Shown one piece after another: positions 38,738 through 47,632 of a stretch of DNA of 64,000 nucleotides. The DNA comes from Aliarcobacter cryaerophilus ATCC 43158 (lineage in GTDB: Bacteria; Campylobacterota; Campylobacteria; Campylobacterales; Arcobacteraceae): the NCBI RefSeq assembly GCF_003660105.1, contig NZ_CP032823.1, forward strand, positions 124,001 to 188,000. Reading direction: 5' to 3'. The position numbers were made by a program, and so were the translations under genes. The notes under the pieces were generated by a model. That model saw only the letters and a list, made by a program, of their open reading frames with translations, did no database searches and was not told the origin of the DNA. Position 1 is the first letter of the stretch. Each line of letters begins with the position of its first letter.

Positions 38738-39894
38738 AAAGAAAGATTTGTGTAGTAACAGGAACAAGAGCAGAATATGGATTACTTTATTGGCTAATGA
38801 AAGAGATAGAAGCTGATAAGGAACTTGAACTTCAACTAATAGTTACAGGTATGCATTTAAGTCCTGAGTTTGGATTAACATACAAAGAGATAGAAAAAGA
38901 GTTTAGTGTGAATAAAAAAATAGAGATGCTTTTATCTAGTGATACTGCTATAGGTATTTCAAAATCTATGGGATTAGCTCAAATATCTTTTAGTGAAGCT
39001 TATGAAGAGTTAAAGCCAGATGTTTTAATAGTTCTTGGAGATAGATATGAGATATTTAGTGCAACAACTGCTGCTATGATAGCAAGAATTCCTATAGCTC
39101 ATCTTCATGGTGGAGAGACAACTGAGGGAGCATTTGATGAATCAATAAGGCATAGTATTACAAAGATGAGTCATCTTCACTTTACAGCAACACAAGAGTA
39201 TAAAAATAGAGTAATTCAGCTAGGTGAAGATCCTTCTAGAGTTTTTAATGTTGGTGGTATGGGAATTGAAAATATAAAAAGACTTAAACTTATATCTAAA
39301 GATGAGTTTGAAAAATCAATAGAGTTTAACCTTAATATTAAAAATATCTTAGTTACTTTTCATCCAGTTACTTTAGAAAAATCTACTGCTAAAAATCAGT
39401 TTAAAGAGCTACTAGACGCAATAGATGAACTTAAAGATACAAATATTATATTTACAAAAGCAAATAGTGATACAGATGGAAGAGTTATAAATAAAATGAT
39501 TGATGAGTATGTAACTAAAAACTCTCATAAATCTATTGGATTTACATCTTTGGGACAATTAAGATATTTAAGTGCTTTACAATATGTAGATGCCGTTGTA
39601 GGAAATAGTTCTAGTGGCTTAGCAGAAGCACCAAGTTTTAAAATAGGAACTATAAATATAGGGGATAGACAAAAAGGAAGAATAAAAGCATCTAGCTTGA
39701 TTGATTGTGAACCAAATAAAGGTTCTATTTTACAAGCATTTGATAGATTATATTCAAAAGAGTTTCAAGAAACTTTAAGAACTACAATAAATCCATATGG
39801 TGATGGATGTTCTAGTAAAAAAATAGTTGAAATTTTAAAAAGTGTAGATTTGAAAAATATACTTAAAAAATCTTTTTATGATTTAAGGGGTTAA
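38734..39894 (+). CDS. legG: LegG-like UDP-sugar hydrolysing 2-epimerase (NeuC family)
   Basis: A 386-residue enzyme that hydrolyses the nucleotide sugar and epimerises C2, giving the 6-deoxy-mannose-type substrate of LegI. Motifs: VVTGTRAEYGLLYWL, ITGMHLS-like VTGMHLSPEFG, VLGDRYEIFSAT, LHGGETTEGAFDESIRH and VGNSSSGLAEAP. All are standard for NeuC/LegG. It overlaps legI by 4 nt and precedes the PtmE-type gene by 1 nt. Confidence 0.93.
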   Translation: MKRKICVVTGTRAEYGLLYWLMKEIEADKELELQLIVTGMHLSPEFGLTYKEIEKEFSVNKKIEMLLSSDTAIGISKSMGLAQISFSEAYEELKPDVLIVLGDRYEIFSATTAAMIARIPIAHLHGGETTEGAFDESIRHSITKMSHLHFTATQEYKNRVIQLGEDPSRVFNVGGMGIENIKRLKLISKDEFEKSIEFNLNIKNILVTFHPVTLEKSTAKNQFKELLDAIDELKDTNIIFTKANSDTDGRVINKMIDEYVTKNSHKSIGFTSLGQLRYLSALQYVDAVVGNSSSGLAEAPSFKIGTINIGDRQKGRIKASSLIDCEPNKGSILQAFDRLYSKEFQETLRTTINPYGDGCSSKKIVEILKSVDLKNILKKSFYDLRG

Positions 39895-39895
39895 A

Positions 39896-40942
39896 ATGGA
39901 AAATATAGAAAATATAAAAATAGGTATTAATTCAACAATAAAAGAAGCATTACAAATAATTAACCAAGGTGCTATTCAGATAGCTTTAGTAGTAGATGAT
40001 AATGATAGATTAATAGGAACTCTTACAGATGGTGATATAAGAAGGGGGCTTTTAAAAAATTATACTTTAGATGATACTATAAATGATTTATATTTTAAAA
40101 ACCCCATAACATCTTTAAATACTGAGCCAAAAGATAAAATAATACAAAAAGCTATAAAAAATCAAATTTATCAAATTCCAATTGTAGATGAAAATAATGT
40201 TTTAGTTGATATAGTAAATTTAGCAACTTTGCTTAAAACTACAAATAAGAGAAATAGAGTTATTTTAATGGCTGGAGGACTTGGAACAAGACTAAGACCA
40301 CTTACAGAAGATACTCCAAAGCCTATGTTAAAAGTTGGTAATAAGCCTATATTAGAAACAATTATTAAAAATTTCGCAAGTCATGGATTTGTTAATATTA
40401 CAATTAGTTTAAACTACAAAGGTGATATTATAAAAAATTATTTCAAAGATGGAAGTGATTTTGGTGTAAATATAGATTATATTGAAGAGAATAGTAGGTT
40501 GGGAACAGCAGGAGCATTAAGTCTTCTAAAAGATAAACCAAATGAACCTTTTTTTGTAATGAATGGAGATTTATTGACAGATGTAAATTTTTCAAATTTA
40601 TTAGATTTCCACTCTTTTGCAAATGCAAATGCTACTATGTGTGTAAGAGAGTATGAATATTCAATTCCTTATGGAGTAGTAGAAATAAATGAAGATAATA
40701 TAATTTCAATAGTTGAAAAACCTGTAAAAAAATTTTTTGTAAATGCAGGAATTTATGTTTTATCTCCAAATATCTTTGAATTTATTCCAAAAAATGAGTT
40801 TTTTGATATGCCAACGCTTTTTAATATGTTGATAGAAAAAGAAAGAAAAATTTTATCTTTTCCTATTCATGAATATTGGCTTGATATTGGAAGAATTGAA
40901 GAGTATAAAAAAGCTAATGATGAGTATAGTGAAGTTTTTTAA
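39896..40942 (+). CDS. ptmE: PtmE-like CBS-domain nucleotidyltransferase
   Basis: A 348-residue protein with two N-terminal CBS motifs (residues about 1-115, with LTDGDIRRGLLK and IPIVDENNVLVDIV) and a nucleotidyltransferase domain (VILMAGGLGTRLRPLTEDTPKPML at about 121). In C. jejuni, PtmE makes GDP-GlcNAc, the start of the GDP-linked legionaminic pathway. Its position within a leg operon supports the same function here. The CBS pair may bind a nucleotide and regulate activity. AGGGGTT precedes the ATG. Confidence 0.86.
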   Translation: MENIENIKIGINSTIKEALQIINQGAIQIALVVDDNDRLIGTLTDGDIRRGLLKNYTLDDTINDLYFKNPITSLNTEPKDKIIQKAIKNQIYQIPIVDENNVLVDIVNLATLLKTTNKRNRVILMAGGLGTRLRPLTEDTPKPMLKVGNKPILETIIKNFASHGFVNITISLNYKGDIIKNYFKDGSDFGVNIDYIEENSRLGTAGALSLLKDKPNEPFFVMNGDLLTDVNFSNLLDFHSFANANATMCVREYEYSIPYGVVEINEDNIISIVEKPVKKFFVNAGIYVLSPNIFEFIPKNEFFDMPTLFNMLIEKERKILSFPIHEYWLDIGRIEEYKKANDEYSEVF

Positions 40943-40966
40943 ATCAAATAAAAGGGAGAATTAAAT

Positions 40967-42079
40967 ATGAAATATTGTGTTAAGTGTGTTATGCCAAGTA
41001 CTAGACCAGGTATTACGTTTGATGAAAATGGAGTTTGTGCTGCTTGTCAATCTTATGAAAATAGAAAAAATGTTGATTATAAAAAAAGATGGCAAGAATT
41101 AGAATCTCTTTGTAATAAATATAGAGGTATGAATGGACCAAACGGTTATGACTGTATGATAGCAGTATCAGGTGGTAAAGATAGCCATTTTCAAACATAT
41201 ATTATGAAAGAAAAAATGGGTATGAATCCTCTTTTAGTATCTGTTGAAGATAATTTTCCTATGACAAATGCAGGAGTACATAATTTAAAAAATATCTCTG
41301 AAGCTTTTGGTTGTGATTTAATATCTATGAAACCAAATATTCAAGCTCAAAAAAAGATTGGAAAATATACATTTGAAAAATATGGTAAACCAACATATTT
41401 TATAGATAGATATATTTATACTTATCCGCTTCATATGGCTGTTAGATTTAATACTCCCCTTCTAGTTTATGGAGAAAATATTGCTTATGAATATGGTGGA
41501 GCAGGAGCTATTGAAACATATTCATCAAAAGATCAAATAAATAATGGTGTAGGAAGTGGAATACCAACAAAAGAGCTTTTAGATATTGGTATTGAGCAAA
41601 AGAGTTTAAATTTTTTTGAACCACCACATCAAAAAGATATTGATAAGCTAGACCCAATATATCTTAGTTACTTTTTAGAATGGAGTAGTTTTGATAACTA
41701 CCAAATTGCAAAAAAACATGGTTTTCATGATTTAACTCATGAATGGATTAGAACTCATCATGTTGAACAATTTGATCAAGTTGATACTCCTGCATATTTA
41801 GTTCATTCTTGGATGAAATACCCTAAATTTGGACATGCAAGTGCAACAGATTATAGTGCAAGAATGGTAAGATATGGAATGCTTACTAGAGAGGAAGCTA
41901 TACAACTTGTTAAAAAACATGATCATGATTTAGATCCAAGAAGTGTAAGAGAATTTTGTCAATTCTTTGGATACAGTGAAAAAGAGTTTTGGGAAATTAT
42001 AGATAATAACTATAACCAAGATATTTTTGAGAGAAAAAACAATGGTAATTGGAAATTAAAAAATAGTAAATTTATTTAA
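40967..42079 (+). CDS. PseA-like N-acetyl sugar amidotransferase
   Basis: A 370-residue PP-loop enzyme. Cysteines C4, C7, C24, C27 form a zinc-ribbon-like start (CVKCVMPSTRPGITFDENGVCAAC). The ATP site is SGGKDS (68-73). Proteins of this type (PseA, WbpG, LegA-like) convert an acetamido group to an acetamidino group on nonulosonic acids or their precursors. Within the leg operon it could make an acetamidino-legionaminic acid derivative, but it could also act on pseudaminic acid. KGGGAG-like AAAGGGAG lies upstream of the ATG. Confidence 0.88.
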   Translation: MKYCVKCVMPSTRPGITFDENGVCAACQSYENRKNVDYKKRWQELESLCNKYRGMNGPNGYDCMIAVSGGKDSHFQTYIMKEKMGMNPLLVSVEDNFPMTNAGVHNLKNISEAFGCDLISMKPNIQAQKKIGKYTFEKYGKPTYFIDRYIYTYPLHMAVRFNTPLLVYGENIAYEYGGAGAIETYSSKDQINNGVGSGIPTKELLDIGIEQKSLNFFEPPHQKDIDKLDPIYLSYFLEWSSFDNYQIAKKHGFHDLTHEWIRTHHVEQFDQVDTPAYLVHSWMKYPKFGHASATDYSARMVRYGMLTREEAIQLVKKHDHDLDPRSVREFCQFFGYSEKEFWEIIDNNYNQDIFERKNNGNWKLKNSKFI

Positions 42080-42093
42080 TTAGGTACTAAAAT

Positions 42094-43002
42094 TTGAAAG
42101 TTTTAATTATAGGTTTTGGATCTATTGGAAAAAGACATTATGAGGTTTTATCTCAATTATCTGAAGTTCAAAATATAGATTTAGTCACTAAACAAAATAT
42201 TGAAGATAAAAATTGCTATATAAATTTAGAAATTATAAAAAATATAGAAGAGTATGATTACTTTGTAATAGCATCAAAAACTAATAAACATTTTGAACAA
42301 TTAAATTTTTTAGAAAAAAATGTTAAAGATAAATTAATCTTTTGTGAGAAACCACTTTTTGAATCAAAACAAGATTTAGAAATAAAAAATAATAGATTAT
42401 TTATTGGTTATGTTCTTAGATTTCATCCATTACTAGAAAAACTAAAAGAATTTGTAAAAAATGAGAAGATTATTTTATTAAATGCTAAATGTGGACAATA
42501 CTTACCTTCTTGGAGAGTAGATACAGATTATAGAAAATGCTATAGTTCAAAAAAAGAAGAAGGTGGTGGAGTACTTTTAGATTTAAGTCATGAGATAGAC
42601 TATGTTCAATGGTTGTGTGGACAAATTAATGAACTACAAAGCTATCAAGTAAAAATCTCAGATTTAGAGATAAATTCTGATGATTTAACTATGTTAATAG
42701 GAAAAACTAATCAAGATATTTTTATAAATATTTCTATTGATTATATAAGTAAAATAACACATAGAAAATTACTAATAGAAACTTTAGAATATACTTACGA
42801 ATTAGATTTTATTGAAAATAAATTAATTAAGAAAGATAAAACTGGATTTGAAGAGATATTTTCTTCTTTAAATCTAAAAAGAAATTATATGTTTGAACAA
42901 ATGCATTTAGATATTTTTAATCAACAAAAAAATATCTGTACTTTTAAAGAAGCTTTGGAAGTGATGCAGACTATTTCAACTATACAGGAGCAAAATCTAT
43001 GA
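42094..43002 (+). CDS. Gfo/Idh/MocA family oxidoreductase
   Basis: A 302-residue NAD(P)-dependent oxidoreductase with LIIGFGSIGKRHYEVL at the start and the conserved EKP at 85-87 (FCEKPLF), then a HEIDYVQWLCG segment in the C-terminal domain. Start is a TTG at 42094. Such enzymes occur in legionaminic and other sugar loci of Campylobacterota. It probably oxidises or reduces a sugar precursor together with the PtmA-like SDR two genes later. It overlaps the CMP-synthetase gene by 4 nt. Confidence 0.82.
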   Translation: MKVLIIGFGSIGKRHYEVLSQLSEVQNIDLVTKQNIEDKNCYINLEIIKNIEEYDYFVIASKTNKHFEQLNFLEKNVKDKLIFCEKPLFESKQDLEIKNNRLFIGYVLRFHPLLEKLKEFVKNEKIILLNAKCGQYLPSWRVDTDYRKCYSSKKEEGGGVLLDLSHEIDYVQWLCGQINELQSYQVKISDLEINSDDLTMLIGKTNQDIFINISIDYISKITHRKLLIETLEYTYELDFIENKLIKKDKTGFEEIFSSLNLKRNYMFEQMHLDIFNQQKNICTFKEALEVMQTISTIQEQNL

Positions 43003-43703
43003 GTAATGTTTTATGCACAATTTGTGCAAGAGGTGGAAGTAAAGGTGTTAAAAATAAAAACATCAAAGAACTTCATGGTAAACCACTTATTGCTTATACA
43101 ATCGAACAAGCAAAAGCATCAGGACTTTTTGAACATATTGTTATTAGTACAGATAGTGATGATATAGCAAATGTAGCAAAACAGTATGGGGCAGAAGTGT
43201 TTTTTAAAAGAAGTTCTGAAATGGCAAGTGATACAGCAGGTAAACTTGATGTGATAAGAGATGCTTTTAAAAGAAGTGAAGAGTATTATAATAAAACTTT
43301 TGATTATTTGATAGACTTAGATGCTACAGCACCACTTAGGCTGACAGAAGATATAATAGATTCATTTAATCAGTTTAAAGAAAATAACAATGATAACTTA
43401 ATCACAGCAATGCCAAGTAGGAGAAGTCCATATTTTAATCTTGTTGAGCAAGATGAAAATGGAAAGGTGTATTTATCAAAAAAACTAGATAACAAAATTA
43501 TTAGAAGACAAGATGCTCCAAAATCTTATGATATGAATGCATCGATTTATATATGGAAAAGAGATATTATTTTAAATGAAATATCTATTTTTTTAGAAAA
43601 AACAGGATTATATGTGATGCCAGAAGAGAGATCAATAGATATAGATACAGAGTTTGATTTTAAATTTGTAGATTTTTTAATGAAGGAAAATAAAAATGCT
43701 TAA
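42999..43703 (+). CDS. legF: LegF/PtmB-like CMP-nonulosonic acid synthetase
   Basis: A 234-residue CMP-sugar synthetase with ICARGGSKGVKNKNIKELHGKPLIAYT at the N-terminus, VISTDSDDIANVA, DLDATAPLRLTEDI, MPSRRSPYFNLVE and a closing SIDIDTEFDFKFVDFL. It should activate legionaminic acid (or a derivative) with CTP. Its paralogue PseF at 13213 serves pseudaminic acid. Overlaps of 4 nt upstream and 8 nt downstream fit translational coupling. Confidence 0.9.
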   Translation: MSNVLCTICARGGSKGVKNKNIKELHGKPLIAYTIEQAKASGLFEHIVISTDSDDIANVAKQYGAEVFFKRSSEMASDTAGKLDVIRDAFKRSEEYYNKTFDYLIDLDATAPLRLTEDIIDSFNQFKENNNDNLITAMPSRRSPYFNLVEQDENGKVYLSKKLDNKIIRRQDAPKSYDMNASIYIWKRDIILNEISIFLEKTGLYVMPEERSIDIDTEFDFKFVDFLMKENKNA

Positions 43704-44466
43704 AGATAAGGTTGTAGTAATAACAGGTGGAGCTGGACTTATAGGGAAAGAGTTTGTAAAAGCAATTATTGAAAATAAAGGTATTGCAATAATAGCTGAT
43801 ATAAATGAACAAATTGGACAAGAAGTAAAAGAAAATTTGTCAAAAGAGTTAAATACTACAAATATAGATTTTATAAAACTTGATATTACTTCAAAAGAAT
43901 CTTTAAATAAATGTATAAACTATCTAGATAAAAAATATAAAAAAATAGATGCTTTGGTAAATAATGCATATCCTAGAAATAAAAATTATGGAAAACATTT
44001 TTTTGATGTTGAATATGAAGATTTCATACAAAATCTAGGTCTTAACTTGGGTGGATACTTTTTAACATCTCAATGTTTTTCAAAGTATTTTAAAAAGCAA
44101 TCTTATGGTAACATTATAAATATTAGCTCAATTTATGGAGTAGTTGCTCCAAAATTTGAAGTATATGAAAATACTTCTATGACAATGCCAGTAGAGTATG
44201 CAGCTATTAAATCAGGGCTTATACACTTAACAAAGTATATGGCAAAATATTTTAAGTGTATGAATATAAGAGTAAACTCTTTGAGCCCAGGTGGAATATT
44301 AGATAAACAACCAGAAGCTTTTTTGGAAAAATACAAAGAAAAGTGTTTAAATAAGGGAATGCTAGAAAATAGTGATTTAAAAGGAACCTTAGTTTATTTA
44401 TTAAGTGATATGAGTAAATATGTAAATGGTCAAAATATTATAGTTGATGATGGGTTTAGTTTATAA
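43696..44466 (+). CDS. ptmA: PtmA-like SDR oxidoreductase
   Basis: A 256-residue short-chain dehydrogenase with GGAGLIG (11-17), the NNAYPRN segment (89-95), ISSIYG, and Tyr168-x-x-x-Lys172. The NNAYPRN motif and place next to LegF/PtmB match PtmA of the C. jejuni legionaminic locus, where ptmA and ptmB are adjacent. It probably oxidises a sugar precursor feeding the GDP-linked route. A 32-nt gap with an AAGGAT ribosome site separates the second maf gene. Confidence 0.85.
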   Translation: MLKDKVVVITGGAGLIGKEFVKAIIENKGIAIIADINEQIGQEVKENLSKELNTTNIDFIKLDITSKESLNKCINYLDKKYKKIDALVNNAYPRNKNYGKHFFDVEYEDFIQNLGLNLGGYFLTSQCFSKYFKKQSYGNIINISSIYGVVAPKFEVYENTSMTMPVEYAAIKSGLIHLTKYMAKYFKCMNIRVNSLSPGGILDKQPEAFLEKYKEKCLNKGMLENSDLKGTLVYLLSDMSKYVNGQNIIVDDGFSL

Positions 44467-44498
44467 AAATTAATAAGTATTTATATAAAGGATAAAAA

Positions 44499-46538
44499 AT
44501 GGAAGAAGCACAATTAGAACTACAAAATGCACTAACAACGACATTTCTAGCAAATTTAGCATTCTTAAGTGAGTATGACAATGAACTTTACCATAGGGTA
44601 GATGAGTTATCAAGAATGATTGAAAATGGTACTTATAGAGAAAGATATGCTTTAGAATTTAATATGCAAGATGGAGATTTTGATATTTATGATATTGTAC
44701 ATGATAAATATTTGTATAATAAGTCTCCAAAAAAATTTAATAATGATTTAATTAGAAAAGTAGATTTTGATGAAAAAAGTTCTATTTTAAATGTCTCAAA
44801 GCATTTTTTATATGAATTTCAAGAAGAAGTTGATAGGAAAGATAGATTTAATTTTGAAGATACAGATTTTGTATCTGCTATGACTTTTAATGATACTTGG
44901 GAATATTCGAAGATTACAAATGATTTCTTGATAAACCGAAAAAGAAGATTAAAAGATATAAAGAAATTTATATTTATGGGAACACTTTTAGGAAGGCATA
45001 TCCCTAGAATTGCAAGAAAAATAGATGCAAAAATATATTTAGTATTAGAAAGAAATTTAGAAATTTTTAGACTATCTTTGTTTACTGTAGATTACACAAT
45101 ATTAGCGGGAAATGATGGAGTTATTTTCTCAATTATGGATGATACTAATAATCTTGAGAAAAAAATAATGAGGTTTTTAAATATTGGAAATTTAGAAAAT
45201 TATATATTAAAGTTTTCTACAACAAACATAAATGTAGGTGAATATATAGATACTATTTTAAAAACTTTAACTACTCTAGATCCTACAACTTATGATTACA
45301 ATAGAAGAATGTATGTTCATTTAAACAGATCTACAAAATATGTAAAAGATGGTTATAAAATTTTGCTTTTTAATAAGCTAAAAAATGACTTTAATTTTTT
45401 TAAAAATATTCCAATATTATATTTAGCAGCAGGTCCTTCTTTAGATGAGAACATAGATTGGATTAAAAAGAATCAAAATAAATTTTTTATAGTAACTATT
45501 GGTGCAGCATATAAAAAATTGTTAGCAAATAATATTCGTATAGATATAATTACATCTTTAGATGAATCGCATTTTTTAACTACTATGCAGTTTGATGATG
45601 AAAGTGTTTCTAAAATAAGCAAAGATACTATTATTTTATCTGGAAATATGACAAATGAAGGTGTACTAAAAAAATTTAATCAAGAAAACCTATTTTTATT
45701 TGAGTTATATAAATCTATTAATAAAGATAATATATCTTTTAGTGGTTATAGTATAGGAGAAATAACTTTAGATATACTTCTTCATTTTAATGCTAAAAAT
45801 ATTTACTTAATAGGGCTTGATTTAGCATTAAATCAAGAGACAGGAGATAGCCACGCAAAAGGATCTGATTCTATTACATCTAGTTTAAATTTAGATGAAG
45901 AACAAAGTAGGGATACTTTTAGTCAAATAGATAGTCTAATACAAACAAAAGGAAATCATAGTGACTTTGTATTCACAACTCCATTATTCTTTTCATCAAT
46001 ACAATCTGCTAATGGTAAGCTAAGTAAAAAAGAAGAAGATGTTAATGTGTATAATATGTCTCTCCATGGTGCATATTTTGAAAATACAATTCCAATAAAA
46101 CAAAATGAAGTAAATACTGAAATTTTGAAAGAGATAGTAGGCTTTGAAAGTAAAACTTTTTTGTCTAACCTAACAAAATATTCTATAAAAGAGTTATCTG
46201 AAGAATCTAAAAAAGAGATAGAAAATGAGATAATTTTTTTAGAAAATGAAGTTTTAAAAAAAGTAAAAGATATTTCAAAAAAGGATTATAAAACGTTTAC
46301 TCTACTTTTTCAAGATACAATAGAGATTACTTTTATAATTAATGATAGCATGTATAAAAGTTTTTTTCAAATAATAGTTGGTCATTTTCAGATAGTAATT
46401 CCATATCTATTTTATCATTTTAACGATATTAAAGTAAGAAATGAAGAAAAGAAAGTAAAAAAGATAAAAGATATTTTTGTTAAACAAATAACTAATTTAG
46501 TAAACGATTATGTAATTTGCTTAAAAAGAGTTTTATAA
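44499..46538 (+). CDS. Second Maf-family (DUF115) glycosyltransferase
   Basis: A 679-residue motility accessory factor. The DUF115 core lies at about residues 300-460: IPILYLAAGPSLDENIDWI, IRIDIITSLDESHFL, FSGYSIGEITLDILL and NIYLIGLDLALNQETGDSH. It closes the leg operon and faces the flagellin genes, separated by a 28-nt region with a terminator hairpin. This makes it the best candidate for legionaminic-type transfer to flagellin, by analogy with Maf proteins that act on nonulosonic acids. The 32829 paralogue is clearly diverged. Confidence 0.9.
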   Translation: MEEAQLELQNALTTTFLANLAFLSEYDNELYHRVDELSRMIENGTYRERYALEFNMQDGDFDIYDIVHDKYLYNKSPKKFNNDLIRKVDFDEKSSILNVSKHFLYEFQEEVDRKDRFNFEDTDFVSAMTFNDTWEYSKITNDFLINRKRRLKDIKKFIFMGTLLGRHIPRIARKIDAKIYLVLERNLEIFRLSLFTVDYTILAGNDGVIFSIMDDTNNLEKKIMRFLNIGNLENYILKFSTTNINVGEYIDTILKTLTTLDPTTYDYNRRMYVHLNRSTKYVKDGYKILLFNKLKNDFNFFKNIPILYLAAGPSLDENIDWIKKNQNKFFIVTIGAAYKKLLANNIRIDIITSLDESHFLTTMQFDDESVSKISKDTIILSGNMTNEGVLKKFNQENLFLFELYKSINKDNISFSGYSIGEITLDILLHFNAKNIYLIGLDLALNQETGDSHAKGSDSITSSLNLDEEQSRDTFSQIDSLIQTKGNHSDFVFTTPLFFSSIQSANGKLSKKEEDVNVYNMSLHGAYFENTIPIKQNEVNTEILKEIVGFESKTFLSNLTKYSIKELSEESKKEIENEIIFLENEVLKKVKDISKKDYKTFTLLFQDTIEITFIINDSMYKSFFQIIVGHFQIVIPYLFYHFNDIKVRNEEKKVKKIKDIFVKQITNLVNDYVICLKRVL

Positions 46539-46542
46539 AGAT

Positions 46543-46571
46543 AATAAAACTGGATTGTCTCCAGTTTTATT
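46543..46571. terminator. Bidirectional terminator between maf and flagellin
   Basis: A 12-bp perfect stem (AATAAAACTGGA / TCCAGTTTTATT) with a 5-nt loop between the convergent maf and flagellin genes. The right arm overlaps the last codon and stop of the flagellin gene. U-rich arms on both strands support termination of both transcripts. Confidence 0.8.
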
Positions 46572-47472
46572 GTAAAAGCCTTAACACATTCTGAGATACT
46601 GCATTTGACTGGCTAATTGCATAAGATCCAGCTTGCGATATAATATTTAGCTTGTTGAAGTTTGCACTTTCTTCAGCATAATCAACATCTCTAATAACTG
46701 ATTCAGCATTTTTTATATTTGTAGCTTGAGTCATAAGATTTCTAACTGCACTTTCAACTTGATTTTGAGTAGAACCTATATCACCTCTATAGCCATTTAG
46801 TTTTGTAATAGCACTATCTACATTATTCATATAAGCACTTGCCATTGTTCTTGTAAATCCATTTGTAGTTACTGTTTTACCATCACTAGATATTGTAGCA
46901 GTAGCTCCAGCTGATACATCAGTTTTTAAACTATTTAAAGAATAACCAGAAATATTCGCTTGAATAGATTTTGTACTAATTATATCTGTATTGCTCTCTC
47001 CAATTTGGAATGTTAAACCATCAGAACTAGCAGTATCAGTTGCTGCACTTCCCATACCTTTTTGTAAAAGAGCAGTACCATTGTAGTTTGTTTGTTTTGC
47101 AATATTATTTAATTGATCAAGCAATTTATTAACATCTTTTGCAATAGCAACCCTACCAATAGAAGAAGTAGTATCAGTATTTGCCTGTATTAGTTTTGCT
47201 TTTACCGTATCTAGAATTTTTGATTGCTCAGCCATAGATTTATCAGCAATTTGAAGTAACGCAATAGCTGAGTTACCATTTGAAATACCTTGATTTAAAG
47301 ATGTAACTTGAGTTCTAAGTTTATCAGCAATTGCAAGACCAGAAGCATCATCGCTAGCTTTATTGATTTTTAAACCAGTAGAAAGCCTTTCTAAAGAGCT
47401 AGATATACTTCTATTCGTATTCGTTGCTGCTTCTTGGGCTGTAAGAGAAGATATATTTGTGTTAATTTTCAT
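46567..47472 (-). CDS. Flagellin, distal copy
   Basis: A 301-residue flagellin, the filament subunit, exported by the flagellar type III system without a cleaved signal. It has the conserved D0/D1 ends (INTNISSLTAQEAATNTNRS; EESANFNKLNIISQAGSYA; a C-terminal NVLRLLQ) and only a short, Ser/Thr-rich centre, so no D2/D3 domains. There is no cysteine. It differs from the 47633 copy at roughly 30 of 301 positions with no gaps. An AAGGAC ribosome site precedes the ATG. It may be flaA or flaB; the sequence alone does not settle which. Confidence 0.94.
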   Translation of the reverse strand: MKINTNISSLTAQEAATNTNRSISSSLERLSTGLKINKASDDASGLAIADKLRTQVTSLNQGISNGNSAIALLQIADKSMAEQSKILDTVKAKLIQANTDTTSSIGRVAIAKDVNKLLDQLNNIAKQTNYNGTALLQKGMGSAATDTASSDGLTFQIGESNTDIISTKSIQANISGYSLNSLKTDVSAGATATISSDGKTVTTNGFTRTMASAYMNNVDSAITKLNGYRGDIGSTQNQVESAVRNLMTQATNIKNAESVIRDVDYAEESANFNKLNIISQAGSYAISQSNAVSQNVLRLLQ

Positions 47473-47546
47473 AAGTTTGTCCTTAGTTTTGATTTATTTC
47501 ACAGTGTAAATAAAACTTAATTACATAATTATTGCAAACTAATTCA

Positions 47547-47562
47547 TAAAATTAGTTTAAAT
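47547..47562 (-). repeat. 16-nt upstream element of the distal flagellin
   Basis: ATTTAAACTAATTTTA on the minus strand, identical to the element at 48701-48716 upstream of the other flagellin. Fourteen nt or so downstream lies an AATAAT box preceded by TG (TGCAATAAT, 47528-47536), a plausible -10. Confidence 0.55.
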
Positions 47563-47578
47563 GAAAATTAAAAATAGT

Positions 47579-47603
47579 AAAAGTGGAGAAAAACTCCACT
47601 TTT
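47579..47603 (-). terminator. Terminator of the proximal flagellin gene
   Basis: On the minus strand a 10-bp stem, AAAAGTGGAG / CTCCACTTTT, with a loop of five T follows 29 nt after the flagellin stop, then T-rich sequence. It should end the first flagellin transcript before the second gene. Confidence 0.8.
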
Positions 47604-47632
47604 TTAATAAAAGAGAACTAAAAGCTATTTAA

